From JAZKFT01 sp040386335 (lineage in GTDB: Bacteria; Bacteroidota; Bacteroidia; Chitinophagales; Chitinophagaceae), in contig JAZKFT010000012.1 in NCBI GenBank assembly GCA_040386335.1, positions 186,001-250,000 on the forward strand: DNA of 64,000 bases, in the 5' to 3' direction. Both the position numbers and the translations under genes were made by a program. Shown here piece by piece: positions 1-9,127 of the stretch; positions within the stretch are counted from its first letter, which is position 1; every line of letters starts with the position of its first letter. The notes below the pieces were generated by a model. The model had not been told where the DNA came from. It was given only the letters and a program-made list of their open reading frames with translations, and ran no database searches.

Positions 1-979
1 TATATCCTGCAAACCTCCTTCGCGGCCTGCTTCTTCGGCTCAAACAAAAAATAAAACAACAGCAGCTAAGACGGGGAACAAAGGAATGCGATGGATCGCA
101 GGAGGAACTTTCAAAATGGGTTCCAATGATTTTGATGACAGTAAGCCCGTGCATGCCGTTGCCGTCAGGGGTTTTTGGATGGACGAAAGCGAAGTGACCA
201 ATACCCAATTTGAAAAATTTGTAAAAGCCACCGGTTATATTAGCGTAGCAGAGCGGAAATTAAATCCAGCCGATTATCCAGGTGTGCCCGAAGATAAACT
301 GGTTCCGGGTTCAGCGGTATTTACGCCTCCGGCTCAAAAAGTGCCGCTGCACGATCCGTTGCAATGGTGGCAATATGTGGCAGGTGCCAGTTGGCGCCAT
401 CCGTTGGGGCCTGAGAGTTCCATCGCAGGTAAAGAAAATGAGCCGGTGGTGCAGGTATGTTACGAAGACGCTGCTGCCTATGCCAGGTGGGCCGGAAAGC
501 GTTTGCCGACAGAAGCGGAATGGGAGTTTGCTGCAAAAGCCGGTAAAACAAATACCCCTTATTACTGGGGCAACCAACTAAAGCCGGCAGGTAAGTGGGT
601 GGCCAATATTTTCCAGGGCAGTTTCCCGGATGCCAATAGCAATGAAGATGGATTTGCGTATGTAGCGCCTGTAAAAACATACGCGCCCAATGCCTTTGGT
701 CTTTACGATATGGATGGCAATGTTTGGGAATGGTGCAGCGATCTCTACCGCCCTGATTATTACAAACAAAGCCCGGCCAATAATCCCAAAGGTCCGAAAG
801 ACAGTTATGACCCCGAGGAACCCGGGGCTGTAAAACATGTGCAGCGGGGCGGTTCTTTTTTATGTAGCGACCAATATTGCATCCGCTATAAAGCCGGCAG
901 CAGGGGTAAGGGAGAAACTAGTAGTGCCAGTAATAACCTGGGATTCCGGTGTGTGAAAGATGCGACACCACACAAATAG
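1..979 (+). CDS. Formylglycine-generating enzyme (SUMF1/FGE family) lipoprotein, 5' end missing
   Basis: The reading frame is open from base 2, so the gene begins before the window. The first visible residues, ISCKPPS, look like the end of a lipobox, so this is probably an envelope lipoprotein. The body is a complete FGE-sulfatase domain: it opens with WIAGGTFKMGS, has WAGKRLPTEAEWEFAA and MDGNVWEWCSD in the middle, and ends in NLGFRC. Two cysteine codons at 863 and 878, in FLCSDQYC, match the redox-active copper-binding pair of true FGE, which oxidises a sulfatase cysteine to formylglycine. GldJ/GldK gliding lipoproteins share the fold but lack this pair, so a catalytic role is more likely. 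No sulfatase gene lies in the window, so its client is elsewhere. Confidence 0.88.
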   Translation, partial: ISCKPPSRPASSAQTKNKTTAAKTGNKGMRWIAGGTFKMGSNDFDDSKPVHAVAVRGFWMDESEVTNTQFEKFVKATGYISVAERKLNPADYPGVPEDKLVPGSAVFTPPAQKVPLHDPLQWWQYVAGASWRHPLGPESSIAGKENEPVVQVCYEDAAAYARWAGKRLPTEAEWEFAAKAGKTNTPYYWGNQLKPAGKWVANIFQGSFPDANSNEDGFAYVAPVKTYAPNAFGLYDMDGNVWEWCSDLYRPDYYKQSPANNPKGPKDSYDPEEPGAVKHVQRGGSFLCSDQYCIRYKAGSRGKGETSSASNNLGFRCVKDATPHK

Positions 980-996
980 AAAACCCGAAGAAACGG

Positions 997-2274
997 TCAC
1001 TGTGCAGTTACCAGGTAATAATTCTTTTTACCTTTTTGCACCAGCAAATATTTACCGTGCAGCAGCTGCTCCGCGCTAATGGAAGCGTTCATGTCCACCA
1101 CTTTTACGCGGTTAATACTAAGCCCGCCATTCTGAATCATCTTTTTTGCTTCGCCGCGGCTTGGGAAAATATTGGTTTCACTCACCAGCGAAATCACGTC
1201 GAGCCCCTGTTGCAGGCGGTCCATTGTTATATCGCATTTTACGATGCCTTCTATGTTTTCAAGGTCTTCCACAGTCAGTGTTTCTGCCGGGGCATTCGTA
1301 TTGGCGAATAGTTTTTCGGTGGTTTCAATGGCTTTATGGTACTCCTCTTCACCATGAACAAACAAGGTTACTTCTTTAGCCAGGGTTTTCTGGAGTAGCC
1401 TGGCCGCAGGGTTTTCTGCATGAACGGAGATCAGATCATCCACGATCGTTTTTTCCAATAGTGTAAAAATTTTGATCCACTTCAAAGCATCCTCGTCGCT
1501 TGCATTGAGCCAGAATTGATAAAACTGGTATGGCGAAGTTTTAGCTGCATCCAGCCAGATATTGCCCTTTTCTGTTTTGCCAAATTTGCCACCATCTGCC
1601 TTGGTGATCAGCGGGCAGGTAAATGCAAAAGCCTCACCACCAGCCTTTCGGCGCACCAGTTCAGTACCTGTAACAATATTACCCCACTGGTCGCTGCCGC
1701 CCATCTGAAGTTTGGTGTTTTTGTTTTTGTACAACCAGTAAAAATCGTACCCCTGCACCAGTTGATAGGTAAATTCCGTAAAGCTCATCCCTACATCACT
1801 GTTCAGCCTTTTCTTCACGCTGTCTTTACTCATCATATAGTTCACGGTGATGTGTTTGCCCACATCGCGAATAAAATCCAGGAAAGAAAAATCCTTGAAC
1901 CAATCATAATTATTGGCCATCTCAGCGGCATTTGCCTTTGCAGGATCGAAATCCAGGAATTTTTCCAGTTGTGCTTTTACACCGGCTATATTATGGGTCA
2001 GTACGTCTTCGCTTAACAAGTTCCGTTCTTCGCTTTTTCCACTCGGGTCGCCTACCATACCGGTGGCACCACCGACCAGGGCGATAGGTTTGTGCCCTGC
2101 TTTTTGCAAATGGACCAGTAATAAAATGGGTACCAGGCTGCCAATATGCAGGCTATCGGCAGTTGGGTCGAAGCCCACATAACCGGTGGTCATCTCTTTT
2201 TTGAGTTGTTCTTCAGTTCCGGGCATTATGTCTTGCACCATGCCGCGCCATTGCAATTCATCGATCAGGTTCAT
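997..2274 (-). CDS. tyrS: Tyrosyl-tRNA synthetase
   Basis: A class I aminoacyl-tRNA synthetase that charges tRNA-Tyr in the cytosol. The 425-residue length is normal for bacterial TyrRS. The HIGH-type motif is HIGS at residues 43-46, the KMSKS equivalent is KFGKT near residue 230, and GGSDQWGNI is the tyrosine-pocket signature. The C-terminus carries an S4 RNA-binding domain (SRGEAKKMIQNGGLSINRVKV region). The gene converges on the FGE gene, with 17 bases between the two stop codons. The ATG at 2274 is the natural start because homologues begin with the same short helix before the nucleotide-binding fold. Confidence 0.97.
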   Translation of the reverse strand: MNLIDELQWRGMVQDIMPGTEEQLKKEMTTGYVGFDPTADSLHIGSLVPILLLVHLQKAGHKPIALVGGATGMVGDPSGKSEERNLLSEDVLTHNIAGVKAQLEKFLDFDPAKANAAEMANNYDWFKDFSFLDFIRDVGKHITVNYMMSKDSVKKRLNSDVGMSFTEFTYQLVQGYDFYWLYKNKNTKLQMGGSDQWGNIVTGTELVRRKAGGEAFAFTCPLITKADGGKFGKTEKGNIWLDAAKTSPYQFYQFWLNASDEDALKWIKIFTLLEKTIVDDLISVHAENPAARLLQKTLAKEVTLFVHGEEEYHKAIETTEKLFANTNAPAETLTVEDLENIEGIVKCDITMDRLQQGLDVISLVSETNIFPSRGEAKKMIQNGGLSINRVKVVDMNASISAEQLLHGKYLLVQKGKKNYYLVTAQ

Positions 2275-2291
2275 GTTCCAATAATTTGCCG

Positions 2292-2299
2292 CAAAAATA
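2292..2299 (-). promoter_or_regulatory. Possible -7 promoter element of tyrS
   Basis: On the minus strand the bases read TATTTTTG, a match to the Bacteroidota -7 consensus TAnnTTTG. It lies 18 bases upstream of the tyrS ATG, implying a very short leader. I see no clear -33 TTTG at the expected distance, so support is limited. Confidence 0.35.
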
Positions 2300-2472
2300 G
2301 GGGATGCAAACAGTGACTGCCTTTATACCAGCCAACCATTTTTTATAAGCCTCCAGTTTTGATCCAAACCGGCTCAGATGCGATAGTTTTCTTTATGTCT
2401 TCAGGGAATAGAAAAAATTTACTACCAGCCCCAACGCTTAAAAATTTATAGCGAACGGGCATTATTTGCGCT

Positions 2473-2480
2473 TAAATTTG
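2473..2480 (+). promoter_or_regulatory. Possible -7 promoter element of the C25 peptidase gene
   Basis: TAAATTTG matches the Bacteroidota TAnnTTTG consensus and lies 46 bases before the ATG at 2527. No convincing -33 TTTG box is visible at the usual spacing. Confidence 0.4.
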
Positions 2481-2526
2481 TGATCTTACCATTTATAATT
2501 GGTCTGCCCAAAACCAACTGTTGATT

Positions 2527-5500
2527 ATGAAAAAATTATTAGCCGCATTGCTGCTTTTAAGTGTATGTATGACCGCCGGGTCGCAGGCTTACCGCAACGA
2601 ATGGATCGACTATTCAAAAACCTATTACAAGTTTACCCTTGCCAAAAACGGTCTGTGCAGGATCAGCCAAAGCCAGCTGGTGTCGCTTGGCATAGCAGGA
2701 AACAACGCGAATCATTTTAAGCTATGGCGAAACGGGGTTGAAGTGCCACTCTATACTTCGATACCTGGCGGAGTGCTGGGCGCAGCCGATTATATTGAAT
2801 TCTGGGGCACAAAGAACGATGGGAAACCGGATACTGATTTGTACCTCAGCCCATCTTTTCAATGTGTAACTGATGTCAGTATTTTTACTGATACCGCTGC
2901 TTATTTTCTTACAGTGGTACCGGGCAGTAATTCACGGGTGGTTGCAGCCATAAACGATACAGTTGGTCACGGAACTGCGGAGCCCTATTGTATGTATGAT
3001 TTGAACTACGCCTGGGACCCCTCGGGTGGGGCTGTAATTTGGGGGGGCTATGCTTCATTTATTCAAAATGAGTATGTGCGCTCTGCCGCCTTTGATAAAG
3101 GCGAGGGTTTTCAATCTGGCAGGTTTAGCAATTTCCCTTTTACACTCAGCTCGCTAAAAGCCTATATGGCCGGGCCACCAATGACTTACACAACCGTTGG
3201 TACAGGTCGGTTTATTGGTAACAGGAATGTGAGTGTGTACATGAACGATTCCCTGCTGGATCAGAAATTCAATTTTGATTTTAGTAATTTTTCCGTCTCA
3301 GTAAGTAATATCCCGCTTTCCAGGATCAGCGGCGACGCTACCACTATAAAAAATATTACATCCGACCCCAGCGAATATGGCAGGGTCTCGTTAGCCAAAT
3401 ACAGCTTGCTGTATCCCAGGGTTTATGATTTTGGCAGCAGCAGCAATTTCCCATTTAAGGTTCCGGCAAATCCATCCGGGGCTTACCTGGTCATTTCTAA
3501 TTTTAATGCGGGTGGTGTAAATCCTATACTCTACGATATTACCAATAACAAACGGTACACCTGCTTTCAGGATGGCGCTTTGATAAAAGTGAAAATGGAT
3601 CCGTCTGCTGCCACGGTAAACTGCATTTTAATCAGCGATGCACCTGCCAATGTAACGGCCATCAATAATTTCACCACGCGTAATTTCGTAGATTTTGCGT
3701 TGCCGGCTAACCATGCAAATTTTGTAATTATCGCGAATAAAATACTCAATTCCGGTGGCAATAACCAGGTGGAAGCCTACCGCGCTTACCGTGCGTCGGC
3801 GCCGGGCGGAGCTTACAGCGCCAAAATATTTGACATAGATGAAATTGCTGACCAGTTTGCTTTTGGCATCCGGAAACATAGTATCAGCATTTTTAATTTC
3901 CTCCGGTATTCCAGGGATCATTTTACTACACCCCCAAAATTTGCATTACTCGTAGGCCGCGGTGTGAACTATCTCGATTTTTATTCTAAACAGTCGCAGC
4001 CCAATGCAGAAAGGCTTAACCAGGTGCCCAGCTGGGGTAACCCCGGTTCGGATAATATGCTGGGGGCTATTAATGTTAATAGCCCGATCCCGGTAACACC
4101 CATTGGCCGTATTTCCGTAATTAACAATGATGAGCTTAAAATATATCTCGACAAGGTTAAAGAATTTGAACAGCTGCAGGCGAATAATATACAAACACAG
4201 GCTAGTAAAGACTACACCAAACATGTATTGCACCTCATCGGTGCCAGCGATGCCACCACAGGCTCACTCATTTCACCATTGATGGAAAGTTACCGAACTA
4301 TTATCCGCGACACACTGATGGGAGCGGATGTCCACTCCTATATCAAAGCCAATAACCCAAACATAGCCCAAAGCACCGCCGAAGTAGCCGGGTATTTTAA
4401 CAGTGGTGTTTCACTGCTTACTTATTTTGGCCACTCATCGGCCACCAGCCTTGATTTTAACCTTAATAATCCTTCAGATTATACCAATACCAATGGAAAA
4501 TATCCCGTGTTTTTGGTTAACGGCTGTAATGCGGGAAATTTCTTTAGTTACGACGAAAACAGGATCAGCAATAATACCTTGACTATTTCTGAGAAATTTG
4601 TGCTGGCTCCGGCAAGGGGTTCCATTGCTTTTATAGCAAGCACCCATTTTGGCGTGCTGAATACACTCGACTATATTACCAAAGAATGGTATAATGCCGC
4701 CTGCAAAACCAGTTTTGGAAAGTCATTGGGCGAAATACAACAGAAAGCCATCGAACAAACATGGGCGCTCTACAATGGCGATTTTCATACGCGTTTAACC
4801 CTTGAAGAAACAACCATACACGGTGACCCTTCACTTAAATTATTCCCCTATATCAAACCTGATTATTCTGTTGAATTACAAAATATTTCCTTTTCACCTT
4901 CATTCATCTCTTCTGCAAACGACAGTTTTTTGCTAAAAGTAATTCCGCATAATCTTGGCCGCGCCAGTAACGATTCGGTATGGCTAAGAGTACAAAGGCA
5001 ATTTCCAAATGGAACTATTAAGCTGATAAAACTGGTGAAACTACCACGCATCCTGCATAATGATACGGTGACAATCAGTATACCCGTAGTGGGCAATAAG
5101 GAAAAAGGTACCAATTACATTATAGCCACCATCGATCCTGAGAATACGCGGGATGAAATAAGTGAAGCCAATAACACCGCAACCAGGCCTTTTGAAGTTT
5201 CCGACGACGAAATAAGGCCGATCTATCCGTACAATTATTCCATAGTTGCTAAAAATAGCTTTAAACTCTACGGTTCCACGGCCGATCCGCTGGAGCCTTC
5301 GCGTACCTATCGAATGCAAACCGATACCACCGAACTGTTTAATTCGCCGTTGCTCGCTACGCAAGACGTAGTAAGCACGGGCGGGGTGGTGGAGTTCGAT
5401 CCTGCGATCGCAGTCACTGATGGCAAAGTGTACTACTGGCGTTTGGCGGTGCTTGTTGCAGGAACCCCTGTAAACTGGCGCACCGCATCCTATCTCTACA

Positions 5501-7335
5501 ATCCTTCCGGCACAACAGGTTTTAATCAATCACATGTGTACCAGCATTTAAAATCAGGGTATCAAAGAATGACCCTTGATTCGACGGGGGAATTTAACTA
5601 CGGGAAACGGGTTAATAACCTCTTTATCACCCATTCCAAGTACCCGGAAAGTGGTGTAGAAGATAACCATTTCAGCATCTCTGTAAATGGCGCCAGTATT
5701 ATTGCAAGTGCATGCCTTGGTTCCTCCATTATTTTCAATGTGTTCGATTCTACCACGTTTAAACCCTGGCTGAATACCGGCAATTTATATGGTGGTGGCC
5801 CTGCCTGCGCCATCAGCCGGCAATACAATTTTGAATATCCATATACGAGCGCCGCAGATCGGAAAAAAGCCATGGATTTTATGAACCTGGTGCCGAATGG
5901 AGCCTATGTGGCAGCAAGATTGGTTGTAGATAATGTTGCCTTATCCTTCTCCAGCGTATGGAAAGCAGATACAGCTTTGTACGGAAGTGGTCAGTCGCTG
6001 TATCACTACTTGTATAACCAGGGAGCTAAGCAAATTGATTCAGTGAATGCTTCAAGAAATGGTGGCGGTGCCATTTGGACGCTCGTTTACCGGAAAAATG
6101 ATAGCCTGGGGTTTGTTCCTCATTTTAAATATTCACAAGGCTTCTTCGACCGCGTGATAGAATCAGTGGACTGCCCGACTATTGATACGGCCGGGTATAT
6201 CAGCTCGCCTGTTTTTGGCCCGGCAAAAGCCTGGCAGCAGGTGCATTGGCGTGGTCATTCTACGGAGCCTGTTAATTCGCCCGACAGTATCCGGCTTTCT
6301 GTAATTGGTGTAAAGAAGGATGGATCTGAAACGATGCTGTATCAGCTTAATAAGACCCAGTTGGACTTTGATATTTCTGGTATAAATGCCATTACATATC
6401 CTTTCATAAAACTGAAATTGTATATACAGGATTCACTGAACGCTACACCATGGCAACTTGATTACTGGAGACTGAATTACCTGCCTGTACCTGAAGGAGC
6501 CCTTGCACCCAATCTCTACTACGCAGGTGCTGACAGCACTGTGTACGATACCGTTACCCAATCCAGCAAATACAATTTTGGAGTAGCTTTTAAAAATGTG
6601 AGCGATGCAGGCTTCGATAGTGTAAGACTTAAACTGAAACTTATTGACAATAACGGTGTAGAAAAACTGGTGTCATTGCCCAAAATAAAGCCCATCATTA
6701 TGGGAGATACTGCCCGGATTTATTTTGAGTTGAATGCCGATACTCTAAGCGGTAGTTATAATTTGTACCTGGATGTAAACCCCGATGGCGACCAGGCCGA
6801 GCAGTTCCATTTTAATAATTACCTGTACAAGTCAGTCACAGTATACAGGCCTGATAGCAGTGGCATTTGCCCGGGATTAAGCAAGTCTTTTTCCAGTGGT
6901 TCACAAGCTATTGGAAATACTTATCAATGGCAGGTGGATAATGGGACAGGCTTTGTAAATATCACCAATGGTGCGGTGTACAGCGGTACTACGGCCGATT
7001 CGCTGAAACTGAACGCACCACCGACATCCTGGTACGGATATAAGTACCGCTGTGCGATTACAAATAACCTGGTGACTACTTACAGTGTGGAGTATAAATT
7101 GAAATTTGCAGTCACCTGGACCGGTGCACAAAACACTGCATGGGAAAATACAGCCAACTGGGGCTGTGGTAAATTGCCAGACCAGTATACTGATGTGTAT
7201 ATTAAATCCACTACACCCAATGATCCATTTGTTAATAGCAATGCCAGTTGCAGAAGTGTTCGGTTGATGCCAAATACTACTGTGAATGTTAAGGCTGGAT
7301 TTATCCTGGATATAAAAGGACCATCGGGTAATTAA
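2527..7335 (+). CDS. C25 (gingipain-type) peptidase, putative type IX secretion sortase PorU2-like
   Basis: A secreted protein of about 1602 residues. An in-frame TTG lies at 2521, but the ATG at 2527 begins a clean signal peptide (MKKLLAALLLLSVCMTAGSQ). The centre is a gingipain-fold peptidase: His636 in YFGHSS and Cys667 in VNGCNAG are in the positions of the C25 catalytic dyad. Long beta-sandwich regions follow, with CARDB-like repeats (VELQNISFSPS and DNNGVEKLVSL regions). PorU removes C-terminal sorting domains of type IX cargo at the outer membrane. Classical PorU is about 1100-1300 residues, so this longer form fits the PorU2 group of Chitinophagaceae. No porV partner is adjacent. That it acts as a sortase rather than a general protease is inferred from family membership. 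Confidence 0.75.
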   Translation: MKKLLAALLLLSVCMTAGSQAYRNEWIDYSKTYYKFTLAKNGLCRISQSQLVSLGIAGNNANHFKLWRNGVEVPLYTSIPGGVLGAADYIEFWGTKNDGKPDTDLYLSPSFQCVTDVSIFTDTAAYFLTVVPGSNSRVVAAINDTVGHGTAEPYCMYDLNYAWDPSGGAVIWGGYASFIQNEYVRSAAFDKGEGFQSGRFSNFPFTLSSLKAYMAGPPMTYTTVGTGRFIGNRNVSVYMNDSLLDQKFNFDFSNFSVSVSNIPLSRISGDATTIKNITSDPSEYGRVSLAKYSLLYPRVYDFGSSSNFPFKVPANPSGAYLVISNFNAGGVNPILYDITNNKRYTCFQDGALIKVKMDPSAATVNCILISDAPANVTAINNFTTRNFVDFALPANHANFVIIANKILNSGGNNQVEAYRAYRASAPGGAYSAKIFDIDEIADQFAFGIRKHSISIFNFLRYSRDHFTTPPKFALLVGRGVNYLDFYSKQSQPNAERLNQVPSWGNPGSDNMLGAINVNSPIPVTPIGRISVINNDELKIYLDKVKEFEQLQANNIQTQASKDYTKHVLHLIGASDATTGSLISPLMESYRTIIRDTLMGADVHSYIKANNPNIAQSTAEVAGYFNSGVSLLTYFGHSSATSLDFNLNNPSDYTNTNGKYPVFLVNGCNAGNFFSYDENRISNNTLTISEKFVLAPARGSIAFIASTHFGVLNTLDYITKEWYNAACKTSFGKSLGEIQQKAIEQTWALYNGDFHTRLTLEETTIHGDPSLKLFPYIKPDYSVELQNISFSPSFISSANDSFLLKVIPHNLGRASNDSVWLRVQRQFPNGTIKLIKLVKLPRILHNDTVTISIPVVGNKEKGTNYIIATIDPENTRDEISEANNTATRPFEVSDDEIRPIYPYNYSIVAKNSFKLYGSTADPLEPSRTYRMQTDTTELFNSPLLATQDVVSTGGVVEFDPAIAVTDGKVYYWRLAVLVAGTPVNWRTASYLYNPSGTTGFNQSHVYQHLKSGYQRMTLDSTGEFNYGKRVNNLFITHSKYPESGVEDNHFSISVNGASIIASACLGSSIIFNVFDSTTFKPWLNTGNLYGGGPACAISRQYNFEYPYTSAADRKKAMDFMNLVPNGAYVAARLVVDNVALSFSSVWKADTALYGSGQSLYHYLYNQGAKQIDSVNASRNGGGAIWTLVYRKNDSLGFVPHFKYSQGFFDRVIESVDCPTIDTAGYISSPVFGPAKAWQQVHWRGHSTEPVNSPDSIRLSVIGVKKDGSETMLYQLNKTQLDFDISGINAITYPFIKLKLYIQDSLNATPWQLDYWRLNYLPVPEGALAPNLYYAGADSTVYDTVTQSSKYNFGVAFKNVSDAGFDSVRLKLKLIDNNGVEKLVSLPKIKPIIMGDTARIYFELNADTLSGSYNLYLDVNPDGDQAEQFHFNNYLYKSVTVYRPDSSGICPGLSKSFSSGSQAIGNTYQWQVDNGTGFVNITNGAVYSGTTADSLKLNAPPTSWYGYKYRCAITNNLVTTYSVEYKLKFAVTWTGAQNTAWENTANWGCGKLPDQYTDVYIKSTTPNDPFVNSNASCRSVRLMPNTTVNVKAGFILDIKGPSGN

Positions 7336-7358
7336 CCGGAGTACCCATTGTTTAAACT

Positions 7359-7395
7359 ACGCCCTTTTGTTTTTTGCAAAAGGGCGTTGCTTTTT
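7359..7395 (+). terminator. Bidirectional intrinsic terminator
   Basis: A perfect 11-bp stem, ACGCCCTTTTG (7359-7369) with CAAAAGGGCGT (7377-7387), a 7-base T-rich loop, and T-rich sequence after it. It sits between the convergent C25 peptidase and RDD genes and could end both transcripts. Confidence 0.8.
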
Positions 7396-7403
7396 GAATG
7401 AAC

Positions 7404-7793
7404 TTATAATTTAATCATCACGCTGCCCGAAACCAGGTCGTGAATAGCCCGCCTTTTGGGATTGGCATTGATGGTTAAAAAGGAGATCCAGCCCAGGATG
7501 ATTTTTGTCGGATAACGTACGATGGCCTGTAGCAGGTTGATCCGTTTTGCGGTATTGCCGGATTTTCTTACCCTAATGCCTTTAATAAAATTACCAAGGG
7601 TACAACCGAGTGTCATGCAAAGCGGTTCATAAACAATAAACAGGCCCGCAAACATTGCAATTCTCACCCAGTCGGGAACATTCTCGAATTTCTCCAGGAT
7701 ATTGGAAAAGACAAAAATGAATAGCACAATTAAGATGGTGTCAATAAAAGTGGATTGAATTCTTTCGGAGAGTTGCGGATATTTTTCTTCCAT
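7404..7793 (-). CDS. RDD family membrane protein
   Basis: A 129-residue inner-membrane protein. Hydrophobic segments lie around residues 16-36 (FIDTILIVLFIFVFSN) and 44-65 (IAMFAGLFIVYEPLCMTLG), and a third lies near 95-108. The RDD pattern appears as the early Arg/Asp positions and the GCTLGNFIKGIRVR motif typical of the family. RDD proteins are poorly defined; some have been linked to ion transport. The gene is alone, converging on the C25 peptidase across a shared terminator, so context adds nothing about function. Confidence 0.8.
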   Translation of the reverse strand: MEEKYPQLSERIQSTFIDTILIVLFIFVFSNILEKFENVPDWVRIAMFAGLFIVYEPLCMTLGCTLGNFIKGIRVRKSGNTAKRINLLQAIVRYPTKIILGWISFLTINANPKRRAIHDLVSGSVMIKL

Positions 7794-7971
7794 AATTGAT
7801 GGTGCTAAAATAATTTAGGTGGGTAAAATGAGTGCTCTTGCCGTGAAAAGCCGAAGATAGCGGTTGGCATCTAAACATATTTTATTTCCGTTGCCGCCAA
7901 TATGTAGCAGGTATTTCTTTAGACTGTGATTTATTAACACCCGCGGGTTTCGGTTTTTAAAACCTACAGCT

Positions 7972-7979
7972 TACCTTTG
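7972..7979 (+). promoter_or_regulatory. Possible -7 promoter element of the HYC_CC_PP gene
   Basis: TACCTTTG matches TAnnTTTG and ends 8 bases before the ATG at 7988, so transcription from it would give an almost leaderless mRNA. The -33 region has only a partial match. Confidence 0.35.
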
Positions 7980-7987
7980 AGCCCTCA

Positions 7988-8377
7988 ATGAAAAAGTTGA
8001 CCATTTCCATATTTGCTACGCTATACCTGCTGGTAACCTGTGGAGTGTCTATTAACTTTCATTATTGCATGGGTAAACTCCGCAGTGTGGACCTGGGCTA
8101 CAACCTGGACGATCGCTGTGGTAAATGTGGCATGAGCACCAAGAAATCCGGCTGTTGCCAGGATACCACACAATGGCTGAAGGTAAATGACAACCACCAG
8201 GCCACACATGCCGATGTTACGATACAAGCGCCGGTTATTGACATTACCCATCCGGAACCCATTCAAACTATTTCTCCTCTTTTCGCCGGCGAAGTGATCA
8301 CCGGAAATAGCCATTCGCCGCCACTGCAGCGAAGTCAGCAAGACTTAAATACCCTTCATTGCGTTTTCAGAATTTGA
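7988..8377 (+). CDS. HYC_CC_PP family small secreted or membrane-anchored protein
   Basis: A 129-residue protein with an N-terminal signal or anchor segment (LTISIFATLYLLVTCGVSI). The three hallmarks that name the family are present in order: HYC in FHYCMGK near residue 25, the CC pair in SGCCQDT near residue 55, and PP in HSPPLQ near residue 113. A CGKC motif precedes the CC pair. Members are typically found beside heavy-metal-associated domain proteins in Bacteroidota, as here. The cysteines and histidines suggest metal handling in the envelope, but no biochemical role is established that I know of. A 190-base gap holding a palindromic repeat separates it from the next gene, so it may be transcribed separately. 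Confidence 0.8.
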   Translation: MKKLTISIFATLYLLVTCGVSINFHYCMGKLRSVDLGYNLDDRCGKCGMSTKKSGCCQDTTQWLKVNDNHQATHADVTIQAPVIDITHPEPIQTISPLFAGEVITGNSHSPPLQRSQQDLNTLHCVFRI

Positions 8378-8399
8378 GATTTGATTTTTAATTAATGAT

Positions 8400-8534
8400 C
8401 GTTATTGCGGGTCCCGGACGTCCCGTATTGCCCATGGCAATCCCCAGCAATTCATTAACATCGTTTTAATTTTATACATCCCGACTAATAGCAGGGGATT
8501 GCCACGTCGGGCAAGAACCCTCCTCGCAATGACG
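8400..8534. repeat. Interspersed palindromic repeat (CATTGCGAG family), copy 1
   Basis: An imperfect inverted repeat. The outer arms are CGTTATTGCG (8400-8409) and CGCAATGACG (8525-8534); the inner arms are GGCAATCCCC (8436-8445) and GGGGATTGCC (8494-8503). The right arm reads GTCGGGCAAGAACCCT and is shared with the copy at 28031-28160. It looks like a REP or MITE-like element between the HYC_CC_PP and HMA genes. It encodes no protein. Confidence 0.8.
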
Positions 8535-8568
8535 GTAATAGGGTTAATCATCTCAAAAATTTCAAAAA

Positions 8569-9117
8569 ATGAAAACTATAAAAATACTGATGGGCCTTAT
8601 GCTCATTTCTTCCTTCTCATTTGCACAATCATTTCGCAATATAGAATTGCAGGCGGCAGGCCTTACCTGTAGTATGTGCAGCAACGCTGTCAACAAAGCT
8701 TTAAAGCAGGTTGATTTTATCCAGGATATAAAAACCGATCTCAAAAACAACTTGTTTACCATTTCTATAAAACCCGGCACCACACCCGACTTTGACGTCA
8801 TCCGCAAGAAGGTGGAGGGAGCAGGTTTCTCTGTAGGCAAAATGAATGTGGAAGTAAATTTTGCCAACCAGAAAATAGCCAACGATCAGCATGCTGTGGT
8901 TGGCGGTAAAGCCCTGCACTTTTTAAATGTAAAGGAGCAGACTTTAAACGGCTGGCAGAAAATCCAGTTGGTCGACAAGAGCTTTTTAGTAGCTACCCAG
9001 GCCAAAAAATGGCAGGCAGCCACAAAAAAAGAGTGTTACAAAACAGGGGTAGCGGCCAGTTGCTGTGCCGATGCCAATGTAAAGGCAGGCCAGAGAATGT
9101 ACCATGTAACCATCTAA
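8569..9117 (+). CDS. Secreted heavy-metal-associated (HMA) domain protein with CC-containing tail
   Basis: 182 residues with a signal peptide (MGLMLISSFSFAQS). An HMA ferredoxin-like domain follows at about residues 24-95, with the metal-binding loop LTCSMCSNAV holding the CxxC pair. The C-terminal part (KEWYKT-like region through ASCCADANVKAGQRMYHVTI) is not HMA and has a CC pair near the end. It is predicted to bind Cu(I), Hg(II) or a similar soft metal in the periplasm, not the cytosol where CopZ acts. The next gene starts 10 bases downstream, so they form one transcript with the later HMA gene. Confidence 0.82.
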   Translation: MKTIKILMGLMLISSFSFAQSFRNIELQAAGLTCSMCSNAVNKALKQVDFIQDIKTDLKNNLFTISIKPGTTPDFDVIRKKVEGAGFSVGKMNVEVNFANQKIANDQHAVVGGKALHFLNVKEQTLNGWQKIQLVDKSFLVATQAKKWQAATKKECYKTGVAASCCADANVKAGQRMYHVTI

Positions 9118-9127
9118 AATCTTCAAC

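Noticed and set aside
1..979. GldK/GldJ gliding-motility lipoprotein
   Set aside because: The fold is shared, but both catalytic FGE cysteines are present and no other gliding gene is nearby.
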